Shown here in pieces: positions 1-7,780 of a stretch of DNA of 25,534 bases. The DNA is from SXRF01 sp964624555 (GTDB lineage Bacteria; Pseudomonadota; Alphaproteobacteria; Rickettsiales; SXRF01). The stretch is taken from assembly GCA_964624555.1 (NCBI GenBank), contig CAZUXB010000032.1:1-25534 (forward strand). The letters are read 5' to 3'. The notes beneath the pieces are model-generated. The model did not search any database, was not told the DNA's origin, and saw nothing but the letters and a program-made list of their open reading frames with translations. The position numbers and the translations under genes were made by a program. How positions within the stretch are numbered: the first letter of the stretch is position 1; the number at the start of each line of letters is the position of its first letter.

Positions 1-30
1 ATACAACTCAAACAATGGGTTGGAGAGTGT

Positions 31-810
31 TTAACTGATTAGCTGGTACAGCCCCGTAAGATTTTCTGACTTTTCACATTTATAATGCCTTATATTCATA
101 ATTTTATCACCAATTTTATCTCCTACTGTAAATTCAAGAGTAGTTCTATCTAAGTAAAACACCGGCTCAAAGAGTACACTATCACCATACAAAAGACTTA
201 ATGATTTAAAATAATATCTTGATTCAGTTTCTTCTCTGCTTGATGACATAATATATTCTCCGTTACCAATTGGAGAAAAAATTAAGGTTTCACCATTTTT
301 ATTGGCGTATATTTTATGAGTAATCTCTGGATATTCACTATAATGACAAGTTAATAGAAATTGTATAACTGGATTTTCATAGGTTATTTTTTGTATTTTA
401 TTTACTTCTTTCGATAATTTGTTAATATCGCTTTCTACTTCAATTGCAAAGTTTAATATCCAACAAAAAACTCCAAAGGCTATTATTTTGAAAAAAGTTA
501 ACATTTTTAATTGGTATTTGTAATATTTTGCCTCATTTGCTTTTTTGACACTTTCACTTGTAATAGTAGACTTATTTTCTTTGCTTTTACGATGAAGCCC
601 ATTAAATATTGAGATGTTACACAATATCTTATAAAGAAAACATACCAATAAATACCCATAGTAAAGAATGCTAAATATTAATAGAAAAGAAAAAACGGTG
701 GGTTGTCCAAATATAATTGAAAAGAATATTGATAGAACTAGAAATGGGGCAATATATTTTCTGTACTTTCTTTCATAACAAAAAATACGCTCTTTAATTT
801 TTTCTAACAC
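31..810 (-). CDS. Hypothetical membrane protein, three predicted TM segments
   Basis: I do not recognise the family. From a GTG start at 810 the protein has 259 residues. An ATG lies 15 bases upstream, but the sequence AGGGG sits 7 bases before the GTG, which makes the GTG the better start. Two hydrophobic segments (about residues 19-35 and 39-60) form a hairpin. A charged linker follows, then a third hydrophobic segment (about 104-122), a short coiled-coil-like stretch (about 126-140) and a C-terminal soluble domain of about 115 residues. Lysine, isoleucine, phenylalanine and asparagine are abundant, and the gene is clearly more AT-rich than every other gene here. That suggests recent acquisition. 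No neighbour gives a functional hint. The gene is probably real; the function is unknown. Confidence 0.6.
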   Translation of the reverse strand: MLEKIKERIFCYERKYRKYIAPFLVLSIFFSIIFGQPTVFSFLLIFSILYYGYLLVCFLYKILCNISIFNGLHRKSKENKSTITSESVKKANEAKYYKYQLKMLTFFKIIAFGVFCWILNFAIEVESDINKLSKEVNKIQKITYENPVIQFLLTCHYSEYPEITHKIYANKNGETLIFSPIGNGEYIMSSSREETESRYYFKSLSLLYGDSVLFEPVFYLDRTTLEFTVGDKIGDKIMNIRHYKCEKSENLTGLYQLIS

Positions 811-935
811 AAAACATCCCCTCATATTTTGAACATAACCAATATGTCCAATGGTGGCAGGGGAGTTTCAAAACCTTCTAAACGAGAGGTCGCGCATATC
901 TTTAGCCGTTAAGCTTGAACATACACATGCGCCTC

Positions 936-958
936 CCCGCCAAAGGTACGAAGGCGGG
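936..958. other. GC-rich hairpin downstream of the alcohol dehydrogenase gene
   Basis: CCCGCC at 936-941 pairs with GGCGGG at 953-958 around an 11-base loop. It lies just past the stop codon of the minus-strand dehydrogenase gene. No T tract follows it in that direction. It could be a weak or factor-assisted terminator, or a fragment of a repeat. Confidence 0.3.
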
Positions 959-975
959 CTGATTCCTTTTTTGTA

Positions 976-2037
976 TTAAGCATCAGCTTTTGCCCGCATC
1001 GAAGCGATATCGATCACGAAGCGGTATTTCACATCGCTTTTTAACATACGTTCGTAGGCAGTGTTGATGTAGTCGGCGCTGATGACCTCAACATCGCAGG
1101 TGATGTTGTGCTTGCCGCAGAAATCGAGCATTTCCTGCGTTTCAGCAATACCGCCGATCACCGAACCGGAAATGGATTTTCGCTTCATGATGAGCGGCGC
1201 GCCATGCACACCCACCGGGTCGAGCGGGCCGACTATGACCAGTGTTTTATCGCGTTTGAGCAACGCGACATAGGGATTCAGGTCATGCTTGGTGGGAATA
1301 GTGTCGATGATAAGGTCGAAACTATTGACGTGTTTCGCCATATCTTTTTCGTCTTTAGAAATCAGAACTTCCGCAGCGCCGAGCCTTTTGGCATCAGCGG
1401 CCTTGTTAGGTGACGTAGTTATCATCACCACATGCGCGCCCATGGCAGCAGCCAGTTTCACACCCATATGGCCGAGCCCGCCAAGGCCAATGATGCCGAC
1501 CTTCTGGCCCGGCTTAACATTCCAGTGACGTAGCGGTGAATATAAGGTGATACCGGCACAAAGTAGAGGTGCTGCCGCTTTCATATCGAGATTGGCGGGC
1601 ATACGCAGCACATAATTCTCATCAACCGTTATACGCTCGCTATAACCGCCAAAATTAAGTCCACCGCGTTTTCTATCTTCCGAATTATAAGTTCCTTCCA
1701 TGCCTTCTTCGCAATATTGCTCGATACCTTCATGGCAGGCCGGGCATTTGCGGCAGCTATCCACGAAGCAGCCCACGCCTACCATGTCCCCAACCTTGAA
1801 TTTGGTAACTTTGCTTCCGATTTTGGAAACCTTGCCGAGAATTTCATGCCCCGGCACCATCGGGTACAGCGAACCACCGCCCCACTCGTTGCGCGCCTGG
1901 TGGATATCGGAATGGCAGATACCGCAATAAAGAATTTCGATGGCGACATCATGTTCCAGCGGCTCGCGGCGCTCAATGGTAAATGGTGCGATCGGTGAAG
2001 TTGCGCTCTGCGCAGCGTAGGCTGAGGTTTTTATCAT
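976..2037 (-). CDS. Zinc-dependent NADP-type alcohol dehydrogenase (YahK/cinnamyl-alcohol family)
   Basis: A 353-residue medium-chain dehydrogenase that reversibly oxidises alcohols or reduces aldehydes in the cytoplasm. The expected catalytic zinc ligands are visible: Cys41 in CGICHSD, His64 in GHE and Cys160. The structural zinc site is Cys95, Cys98, Cys101 and Cys109. The Rossmann motif GLGGLG is at 184-189. A Thr-Thr-Ser-Pro-Asn-Lys stretch follows the second Rossmann strand, where family members preferring NADP carry a serine and a basic residue. Length is normal for the family. GAAAGG lies 8 bases upstream of the ATG. It is transcribed alone, with 108 bases to the next gene. Substrate cannot be read from sequence; in E. 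coli YahK, broad aldehyde reduction is known. Confidence 0.93.
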   Translation of the reverse strand: MIKTSAYAAQSATSPIAPFTIERREPLEHDVAIEILYCGICHSDIHQARNEWGGGSLYPMVPGHEILGKVSKIGSKVTKFKVGDMVGVGCFVDSCRKCPACHEGIEQYCEEGMEGTYNSEDRKRGGLNFGGYSERITVDENYVLRMPANLDMKAAAPLLCAGITLYSPLRHWNVKPGQKVGIIGLGGLGHMGVKLAAAMGAHVVMITTSPNKAADAKRLGAAEVLISKDEKDMAKHVNSFDLIIDTIPTKHDLNPYVALLKRDKTLVIVGPLDPVGVHGAPLIMKRKSISGSVIGGIAETQEMLDFCGKHNITCDVEVISADYINTAYERMLKSDVKYRFVIDIASMRAKADA

Positions 2038-2145
2038 AATAATGCCTTTCTGAAGGGAGAGGCATAAATTTAAACACTAATTATTATGATTTTCAACTTC
2101 AAAAAAAATCAGGTTAAGACCGCAAAGCCTACACTTGGACAAAAA

Positions 2146-3354
2146 TTATTTGAAGGCAGGCAATTCAGGTGTTGTAAGCGCAGGAACTGCTGACAGAGCC
2201 GCAGCCTTGGTCGCTTCTTTATCACCAGGTGATACAACATAGCGCGCCCTTTTTAATCTTGCTTGTGTCTCCTGTAGCGCAGCTTCATCCACACCCTGGC
2301 TGCCAATAGCATTGGCAAATTCCTGAGCTGATAAACTGGTCAGGCGATTACGTTCCGCATTAAAAGAGTCAATAATGGCTTTGCCGGCCTCACCTTTAAA
2401 CACACCGCCTGAGAAGAGATATATTTGTGTCTTTTTTGCAGCTTCCTGCGCTGCAGGACTCCAGCCAACATTTGTTGCATCATCGTAATTACCATTCTGG
2501 ATTGTAGCTGCCAGCCTTGCAGTAGCTTTACCAGCCATTTCCAGTTTTTCTCTCTGTTCAGGTTTATCTGGATCCAGGTGTTGATCCAAATCAGTTACGC
2601 CTAACATTGCCTTAAGGGGTACAGTTCCGGTCAAAGCCTCGGCCATAACCTTTCCATCTTTTGTAGGATAAGTTTCTTTTCCTGCCGCCGCCAGAACAGA
2701 ATTAGCATGTTCTACCAGTGCAATTTCTTCCGGCGATGCCTTAATAAAGCACTTCTGACCGTGGTCAGAGGTTACATCTACCGAACCATCTGCTTTTACA
2801 ACACCATATCCATTACCAAGGCCACCACCAAAGCCGAAATATGCTACGTGCTTATTCTTTATATCGTTAGCATTGAAGGTGTTTCCATCAGTATCAAGAA
2901 GAGAAAGCTCCCTATTATTACATATTTCACTGGCTATTCCCTTGAACATGACCACAGCATCATTTGCGGGAAGCACTGCACACTTTCTGCCCCCAAACGC
3001 TTGTTTGGCCACATCAGTATAATAATCAACCAAGTCAACGTTATCAAAACCCTGCATATTAGGGGCGCTGCCAGGTACAACATTATTATCCACTATTCGC
3101 CCAGGAAAGGCAGGCACTATAGCACTAATGTTTCCTCCTTGTAATGCGTCAGATTCTTCTGCACCCTTTAATAATGCGACCATGCTGTCAGCATGCCCAG
3201 ATTTATCGCTAACTGTTTTAACATTACGGCTATATACTGGTTCATCAGACAGCTTGCCATCCTGAAGAGCATAAACATCCATCCTCGTTGTACCGCTGCC
3301 AATGTCAAAAGCTGCTATATATTTTGTTGCTGTGTGTTTTGCTGCAAAACCCAT
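2146..3354 (-). CDS. ROK/ASKHA-fold kinase-like protein of unknown substrate
   Basis: This 402-residue protein has the motif order of the actin-like ATPase (ASKHA) fold. A phosphate-1 loop lies at residues 17-24 (DIGSGTTR). An Asn-Asp pair at 131-132 in PANDA matches the position of the ROK catalytic aspartate. A glycine-rich phosphate-2 loop is at 174-184 (GFGGGLGNGYG), and an adenosine-type Ser-Gly-Gly is at 315-317. 'VPAFPG' at 80-85 also recalls the ROK 'GxPG' region. The ROK zinc-binding cysteine cluster is not evident, and overall similarity to known sugar kinases looks weak. GGAG sits 8 bases before the ATG. It may be a sugar or amino-sugar kinase, or a non-kinase ASKHA protein. No sugar-metabolism genes adjoin it, so the substrate is unknown. 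Confidence 0.65.
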   Translation of the reverse strand: MGFAAKHTATKYIAAFDIGSGTTRMDVYALQDGKLSDEPVYSRNVKTVSDKSGHADSMVALLKGAEESDALQGGNISAIVPAFPGRIVDNNVVPGSAPNMQGFDNVDLVDYYTDVAKQAFGGRKCAVLPANDAVVMFKGIASEICNNRELSLLDTDGNTFNANDIKNKHVAYFGFGGGLGNGYGVVKADGSVDVTSDHGQKCFIKASPEEIALVEHANSVLAAAGKETYPTKDGKVMAEALTGTVPLKAMLGVTDLDQHLDPDKPEQREKLEMAGKATARLAATIQNGNYDDATNVGWSPAAQEAAKKTQIYLFSGGVFKGEAGKAIIDSFNAERNRLTSLSAQEFANAIGSQGVDEAALQETQARLKRARYVVSPGDKEATKAAALSAVPALTTPELPAFK

Positions 3355-3564
3355 TGTTTATACTCCAACTTTGTTAAAAATATATATTCAAGAAAGCAGT
3401 AAACCACAAGGTAGGAATTACTGGCCTGCATCAATAGTTAACATATTTTATATATTTTGCGAGAGTTTTTTTAAGATCGGTAGCTATTTAATAAATAGTA
3501 GCACAGCCAAATCGAACTCGTGCTGGTTAACAAGCCATATTTTTAATCAATTTTTGTGAGATAA

Positions 3565-3640
3565 TGGTGATCTGGGCGGGAATCGAACCCGCGACAACCT
3601 GATTAAAAGTCAGGTGCTCTACCGACTGAGCTACCAGATC
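3565..3640 (-). tRNA. tRNA-Lys (anticodon UUU), CCA encoded
   Basis: Read on the minus strand, the acceptor stem GATCTGG pairs fully with CCAGATC. The D-arm GCTC/GAGC, the anticodon stem CCTGA/TCAGG with loop CTTTTAA, and the T-arm GCGGG-TTCGAAT-CCCGC are all complete. The anticodon is TTT. Discriminator A at 3568 is followed by a genomically encoded CCA (3565-3567). A strong promoter lies about 30 bases upstream. This tRNA is a known substrate class for MnmA, which is also encoded in this window. Confidence 0.97.
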
Positions 3641-3669
3641 ACGCGCAAAAAGAAATAGCGAAGGTGGGA

Positions 3670-3697
3670 ACAATAAGGTTTTAGGATACGTTGTCAA
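3670..3697 (-). promoter_or_regulatory. Sigma-70 promoter of tRNA-Lys
   Basis: On the minus strand a perfect -35 TTGACA (3692-3697) is followed after 16 bases by a -10 TATTGT (3670-3675). The expected start lies about 23 bases before the mature tRNA 5' end, leaving a short leader for RNase P. Confidence 0.7.
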
Positions 3698-3856
3698 CTA
3701 TTTATCTGCACTTTCTTCACTTCCCGATAGCAGATTATTTTCAGAAAACCATCGGGCATTAACATTTCCCTAATAGTTCGGTTTTATATATACATTATTG
3801 CAACTTATGGTGGATTTTTAGTTGACTTTAGTCTTGCAATGAGGGAATGTGTCTTT

Positions 3857-4939
3857 ATGAGCAATACAGCAATAAATGTTAATAACGAAGATGTTAGAAC
3901 TTATTATGAGTTGCTTTCGGGCTGGGTTTCCACTATGGAAATTTACCGCCATGCGATATGCGTATTGTGCTACCAGTTACCGCAAACCGCAAAGCTGGTG
4001 GAAGATTCTACCAAAATCATGTCAGCGCGGTTTTCCACCCTCGCCCACGATATAAAACAACAAAGCGATACCGCCGCCCAGATATCGGAACTGGCCAACA
4101 AGATAGATATCGGCAATGAGCAAATAACTCTTGAGGAATTCACCCAACTTTTCTCGGACACACTTAACGATTCTATTGAAAAAATCCTATTCGTATCAAA
4201 ACGGGCTATAACTATGGTATACGCCCTTGACGAGGCTCTACAGAACATTTCCTCGATAGAAAAATTTGTTGGTGATATACATGCTATTACCAAAAAAGCC
4301 AACCTCCTCGCCCTTAATGCCAGCATTGAGGCCGCAAGGGCTGGAGAAGCTGGGAAAGGCTTTGCAGTAGTTGCCGATGAAGTAAAAGAAGTATCAAATG
4401 TTATTCGTTCAATAGCTGAATCTATAAATACAAGGATAAATACTGTAAGCAAAAGCGTGAAGGATGGCTACACAGTTTTGAAGGATGTTGCTACCACCGA
4501 CATGTCACAAACAATATTGGCACAGGAAAAACTTTCCCTGTTGATGGACGGAATGATAACGCAAAAAAATAAATTCTCGGAAGTTTTGAAAAAATCATCA
4601 ATAATAAGTCAGGAAGCTTCCCATACAATTTCCGGAATGGTTATGAACCTGCAATTTCAGGACCGCACTACCCAATATGTCGACAGCAGCATTAATTTGC
4701 TGCAGTATATGGATAATGCTATTGATGCGCTTAAACAGGAAAACATCAAACACTTCCCGGAATTATCAGAAACAGGGTACAATAAATTACTGGCCGATGA
4801 AGTAAGTAAACAGTTTAAACTTAGTGAATTCACCAGGCTGTTTGAACACAGTCTTGCCGGAATACCACTTGGGTCCAGTGTAGAGCATAACGAACATATA
4901 GGCACTTCCAACCATACTGAAGATGTTGAATTATTTTAG
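3857..4939 (+). CDS. Soluble methyl-accepting chemotaxis-like signalling protein
   Basis: Carries the highly conserved hairpin tip of methyl-accepting chemotaxis proteins, at about residues 144-180: NLLALNASIEAARAGEAGKG, then FAVVADEV. The residues are 360 from the ATG at 3857. An ATG 18 bases further upstream is open, but GAGGGA lies about 10 bases before the 3857 start. No transmembrane segment is predicted, so it is a cytoplasmic receptor-type coiled coil. 'NLQFQDRTTQ' near residue 273 is seen in other soluble alphaproteobacterial members. No CheA or CheW gene is nearby. Instead its TAG stop overlaps the ribosome-binding site of a STAS gene, followed by an RsbW-like ATPase. The three genes look like one operon in which a sensor may feed a partner-switching module; the link is inference. 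Confidence 0.85.
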   Translation: MSNTAINVNNEDVRTYYELLSGWVSTMEIYRHAICVLCYQLPQTAKLVEDSTKIMSARFSTLAHDIKQQSDTAAQISELANKIDIGNEQITLEEFTQLFSDTLNDSIEKILFVSKRAITMVYALDEALQNISSIEKFVGDIHAITKKANLLALNASIEAARAGEAGKGFAVVADEVKEVSNVIRSIAESINTRINTVSKSVKDGYTVLKDVATTDMSQTILAQEKLSLLMDGMITQKNKFSEVLKKSSIISQEASHTISGMVMNLQFQDRTTQYVDSSINLLQYMDNAIDALKQENIKHFPELSETGYNKLLADEVSKQFKLSEFTRLFEHSLAGIPLGSSVEHNEHIGTSNHTEDVELF

Positions 4940-4948
4940 GAGAAAAAA

Positions 4949-5251
4949 ATGGACCATACCATAAACATATCTGGGGAGCAGGCATCTGCGAAGCTATCAG
5001 GGCAGTTGACCTTTGTTGATGCCAAGAAATTCAAGGATATTCTTGATCTGACCTCCAACGGAACAATTAAGTCTATTTCCCTTGATTTTTCAGGAATCAC
5101 ATTCATTGATTCATCGGGCATGGGCATGCTCCTGCTGCTGCGTGATGAATGTCTTGGAAAATCTGTATCCCTGAACATTATGTCTCCGCAAGGGCAGGTA
5201 GAAAAAATATTCAAGATATCAAAGTTTTATGACCTATTTACAATCAGCTGA
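4949..5251 (+). CDS. STAS-domain anti-sigma factor antagonist (SpoIIAA/RsbV type)
   Basis: A 100-residue protein consisting of a single STAS domain. The phosphorylation motif is D54-S55-S56-G57-M58-G59. In SpoIIAA the serine after the aspartate is phosphorylated by the cognate kinase, so Ser55 is the likely site. In the family, the unphosphorylated form binds the anti-sigma kinase and frees its target. The ribosome-binding site TAGGAG includes the stop codon of the upstream chemoreceptor-like gene, which implies coupled translation. Its 3' end overlaps the next gene by 23 bases. The pairing with a downstream RsbW-like ATPase supports the role. No sigma factor or PP2C phosphatase gene is in the window. 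Confidence 0.9.
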   Translation: MDHTINISGEQASAKLSGQLTFVDAKKFKDILDLTSNGTIKSISLDFSGITFIDSSGMGMLLLLRDECLGKSVSLNIMSPQGQVEKIFKISKFYDLFTIS

Positions 5252-5894
5252 TCTAAAAACTTACTTCAGTGAAATACCGCCCAGCAGCGGTGGCATTTGT
5301 AGTTTTGACCTCCCTAACAATGCTTTGGCCGGGATGGAGCTGGAATCTATATTAAAACTGCCGTATGAACAATTCGTGGAAGAAAATCATGACAAGCGGC
5401 TCCAGGTAATGAAAAACCCGTATGGAGCCCTTGCTGACATAAGTTTGTCCATTACTACCGGAAGCTGCTATAACCTGCCCATCTCCCATATATTTACCAA
5501 TGCCTTAAACCAGCGCTTTGGGCTTAATGGTAACAGGAATATTGACATAACAACCTGCCTGCATGAGGCAGTAAATAACGCCATCCTCCACGGAAACCTG
5601 GAGGTAAAAAGTGATTTCCGTACAGTCAGTGAACTATACGGATACCATGACACGTTACAGCAGAGGATTTCTGATAATTATCACAGCTCACGCCTGGTAA
5701 ATATCGGTGCCTGGATAAATAACGATCGCTTGGAAATTGCCGTAAGCGATGAGGGCAAAGGCTTCAATTTACCAAAAAATATAATACACAATAATTTTTC
5801 CAGCGGTCGTGGCCTGCTGCTCATTCATACACTGTCTGATAAAGTTCTGCTTGGTAAAGACCGCAGAACCTTGTTCATGACCTTCGATCATTGA
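5229..5894 (+). CDS. RsbW/SpoIIAB-like serine kinase/ATP-binding protein
   Basis: A GHKL ATPase with the N-box at residues 112-123 (Glu113, Asn116, Asn117, His121, Asn123), the G1 box DEGKG at 174-178 and the G2 box GRG at 193-195. This is the anti-sigma kinase subfamily rather than a two-component histidine kinase, because no phospho-acceptor His domain is present. At 221 residues it is longer than typical RsbW (about 140-160); the extra material is an N-terminal stretch of about 90 residues with no motif I recognise. The ATG lies inside the STAS gene and no good ribosome-binding site precedes it, so translation is probably coupled. Likely role: phosphorylate the STAS protein and sequester a regulator. 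The 3' end overlaps the convergent mnmA by 7 bases. Confidence 0.85.
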   Translation: MTYLQSADLKTYFSEIPPSSGGICSFDLPNNALAGMELESILKLPYEQFVEENHDKRLQVMKNPYGALADISLSITTGSCYNLPISHIFTNALNQRFGLNGNRNIDITTCLHEAVNNAILHGNLEVKSDFRTVSELYGYHDTLQQRISDNYHSSRLVNIGAWINNDRLEIAVSDEGKGFNLPKNIIHNNFSSGRGLLLIHTLSDKVLLGKDRRTLFMTFDH

Positions 5895-6997
5895 GAAACT
5901 ATCCAACCACCGCCGAGAAGCTGGTTGCCAATGTAAGCCACGCAAGCCTGTCCCGGGGAGATCGCCGCTTGTGGTTCTTTTAGGGTGATTTCGGCCCGGC
6001 CATTTTCAAGCCTGGTAATGGTTGCTGCAACTCCCGGGTGCATGGAACGGAGTTTTACTATTATTTCCTTGTCATCCGTCATCCGCCATCCGTCATCCGT
6101 AAGCCAGTTGCAGTCTTTTATGATAAAACTTTGCTTTAATAAATCGCTCTTAGCGCCTACAATCACTTGTTTTTTCTCGGCGTCTAATTTTATCACATAA
6201 AGCGGTTCGCCACCACCTATCCCCAACCCTTTACGCTGCCCGACCGTATAGTTTATGATACCGTCATGGCGACCAATGACCGTTCCGTCCATCAATACAA
6301 TGTCGCCGCCATCAAGCGCGCCGGGGCGGAGTTTTTCTATGACCTTGGCGTAGCCACCACTCGGTACAAAGCAGATATCCTGACTATCCGGCTTATCCGC
6401 CACCGTGAGGCCAAAGCGGGCCGCAAGCGCACGGGTTTCATCCTTACTTTTTAGGTGGCCGAGCGGGAATCTCAGGAAGTCGAGTTGCTCCTGAGTGGTG
6501 GCAAAAAGGAAGTAGCTCTGGTCGCGGGAAGGATCGGCCGCACGCAGCATCTGCCCCTTCCCGTCTTTTTCAATTCTCTGTACATAATGGCCGGTTGCCA
6601 TACAATCCGCGCCTAAATCTTTAGCAACCTGCAACAAGTCCTTGAATTTGACTGACTGATTACATTTGACACAAGGTATCGGAGTTTCTCCAGCAAGGTA
6701 ACTATCAACAAAATCATCCATCACGCTTTCTTTGAATTTATTCTCATAATTCAATATATAATGGGCTATTCCTAATGTTTCGCTTACGCGCCTGGCATCA
6801 TGTATATCCTGCCCGGCGCAGCAGGCGCCCTTCTTGTTCACCATGGCCCCGTGGTCATAAAGCTGGAGGGTGATGCCAATCACCTGGTAGCCCTGCTCAT
6901 GCAAAAGGGCGGCTACGGCAGACGAATCCACCCCACCCGACATCGCAACCACCACGCGAGTATCTTTTTCCGATTTATCAAAGCCTAATGAGTTCAT
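5888..6997 (-). CDS. mnmA: tRNA 2-thiouridylase MnmA
   Basis: MnmA makes the 2-thiouridine at U34 of tRNA-Lys, -Glu and -Gln, using ATP and sulphur relayed from IscS. The PP-loop SGGVDSS is at residues 20-26. The nucleophile cysteine is in CVKCN (Cys112), and the second catalytic cysteine is Cys209 in DSQDICF. Length (369) is near the family norm. The ATG overlaps the stop codon of the upstream doc gene (ATGA), so mnmA appears to be translated from the toxin-antitoxin operon. Residues 299-309 are encoded by a 31-base heptanucleotide repeat (6071-6101) between the central and C-terminal domains, reading TDDGWRMTDD. This stretch is not part of the normal family and looks like an in-frame repeat insertion. 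Confidence 0.97.
   Translation of the reverse strand: MNSLGFDKSEKDTRVVVAMSGGVDSSAVAALLHEQGYQVIGITLQLYDHGAMVNKKGACCAGQDIHDARRVSETLGIAHYILNYENKFKESVMDDFVDSYLAGETPIPCVKCNQSVKFKDLLQVAKDLGADCMATGHYVQRIEKDGKGQMLRAADPSRDQSYFLFATTQEQLDFLRFPLGHLKSKDETRALAARFGLTVADKPDSQDICFVPSGGYAKVIEKLRPGALDGGDIVLMDGTVIGRHDGIINYTVGQRKGLGIGGGEPLYVIKLDAEKKQVIVGAKSDLLKQSFIIKDCNWLTDDGWRMTDDKEIIVKLRSMHPGVAATITRLENGRAEITLKEPQAAISPGQACVAYIGNQLLGGGWIVSQ
6071..6101. repeat. Heptanucleotide repeat arm (4 x 7 + GTA) inside mnmA
   Basis: Plus strand: GTCATCC, GTCATCC, GCCATCC, GTCATCC, then GTA. This is the 31-base arm design also found at 15904, 18053 and 25050, but with a different 7-mer. There is no opposing arm here. It stays open in the mnmA reading frame. 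Confidence 0.8.
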
Positions 6998-7398
6998 GAT
7001 AGTTTCTTCATCTTACTTTCCAGCCAGTCGGCAAGTTGCTCTTCACCCAAATCGCCACTGGCAACCGCATACATGGTCAAATATTTTTCTTCTTTGCTGG
7101 CATCAAGCGTATAGCCGTTAATTAACAAAAAAGTACGCATAACAACATAAGCGGTGCGTTTATTGCCGTCAACAAAACCATGATTCTTGGCAATGCCAAA
7201 CCCATAACAGGCCGCCAGTTTTGACAGGGAATTTACCTGATTATAGTGAAACGCATTTTGCGGGCGGGCCAGCGCGGATTGGAGCAGTCCGATATCGCGC
7301 ACACCTTCACCGCCGCCATGTTCAGCCAACTGCCGGTTATGAATGGCAACAGCAACATCCTCGGAAATCCATTCCGGCTCTATCGTAGTTATATACAT
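6994..7398 (-). CDS. doc: Doc-type toxin (Fic/Doc family)
   Basis: A 134-residue death-on-curing family protein. The Doc/Fic signature HGFVDGNKR spans residues 73-81: catalytic His73, Phe75, Asp77, and Lys80-Arg81. In phage P1, Doc phosphorylates EF-Tu and halts translation; the canonical members read HxFxDANKR, so this one has Gly where Doc has Ala. The N-terminal 'MYITTIEPEW...AIHNRQL' layout is typical. It lies 4 bases downstream of an AbrB/MazE-type antitoxin gene, and its TGA overlaps the ATG of mnmA. All motif residues are present, so the toxin is probably active. Confidence 0.92.
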   Translation of the reverse strand: MYITTIEPEWISEDVAVAIHNRQLAEHGGGEGVRDIGLLQSALARPQNAFHYNQVNSLSKLAACYGFGIAKNHGFVDGNKRTAYVVMRTFLLINGYTLDASKEEKYLTMYAVASGDLGEEQLADWLESKMKKLS

Positions 7399-7402
7399 AA
7401 CA

Positions 7403-7627
7403 CTATTCCGCTAAACGCCTAAGCACATCACGATCTTCACGCATGATCTGTTCAGCTGCCTCCATATGGCGGGCGAATTTTTCATCGTAAGGAGTAATTT
7501 CTATGCCGTTGGCAGTACGGGTAATATAAACGGTATCGCCCCTGTCAGCATTTAAAAGGGCAAGGATTTCCTTCGGTAAAATCATACCGGTTGAGTTACC
7601 AATGGCGGTGAGTTTAACTGCGGTCAT
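7403..7627 (-). CDS. AbrB/MazE-type antitoxin
   Basis: A 74-residue protein with an N-terminal swapped-hairpin AbrB/SpoVT DNA-binding domain (residues 3-45, motif AIGNSTGMILPKEIL) and an acidic, helical C-terminal tail expected to wrap the toxin. P1 Doc is paired with Phd, whereas this Doc is paired with an AbrB-type antitoxin. AAGGAGA sits 6 bases before the ATG. As a DNA-binding antitoxin it should repress its own promoter; a strong promoter with palindromes lies at 7734-7785. An inverted-repeat element (7647-7729) occupies the leader between promoter and gene. Confidence 0.92.
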   Translation of the reverse strand: MTAVKLTAIGNSTGMILPKEILALLNADRGDTVYITRTANGIEITPYDEKFARHMEAAEQIMREDRDVLRRLAE

Positions 7628-7646
7628 AAAAAATCTCCTTTTATTT

Positions 7647-7729
7647 TGTCATCTCGAACATAGTGAGAGAGCTTTGCATTATATAAATAAATCAATTGCA
7701 AAGATACCTCACATACGTTCGGTATGACA
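7647..7729. repeat. Imperfect inverted repeat in the leader of the toxin-antitoxin operon
   Basis: Left arm 7647-7678 begins TGTCATCTCGAAC and ends CTTTGCA. Right arm 7697-7729 begins TGCAAAG and ends GGTATGACA. The arms are about 32 bases, largely complementary, with an 18-base AT-rich centre. It has the 'GTCAT...ATGAC' ends of the other palindromic elements here. Confidence 0.8.
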
Positions 7730-7733
7730 GTTT

Positions 7734-7780
7734 ATGTTATAACTATTGTATAACGTATAATATAACAAATGTTATAACAT
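7734..7780. promoter_or_regulatory. Operator palindromes of the antitoxin-doc-mnmA operon
   Basis: ATGTTATAACAT at 7769-7780 is a perfect 12-base palindrome inside the -35/-10 spacer. ATGTTATAACTA at 7734-7745 repeats 10 of its 12 bases, with centres 35 bases apart. Degenerate GTATAAC and TATAACA copies lie between them. Placement fits autorepression by the AbrB-type antitoxin; binding is inferred. Confidence 0.65.

Noticed and set aside
2707..3144. 145-residue open frame opposite the ROK-like gene
   Set aside because: Composition is that of a shadow frame. The minus-strand gene has a good ribosome-binding site and motifs.
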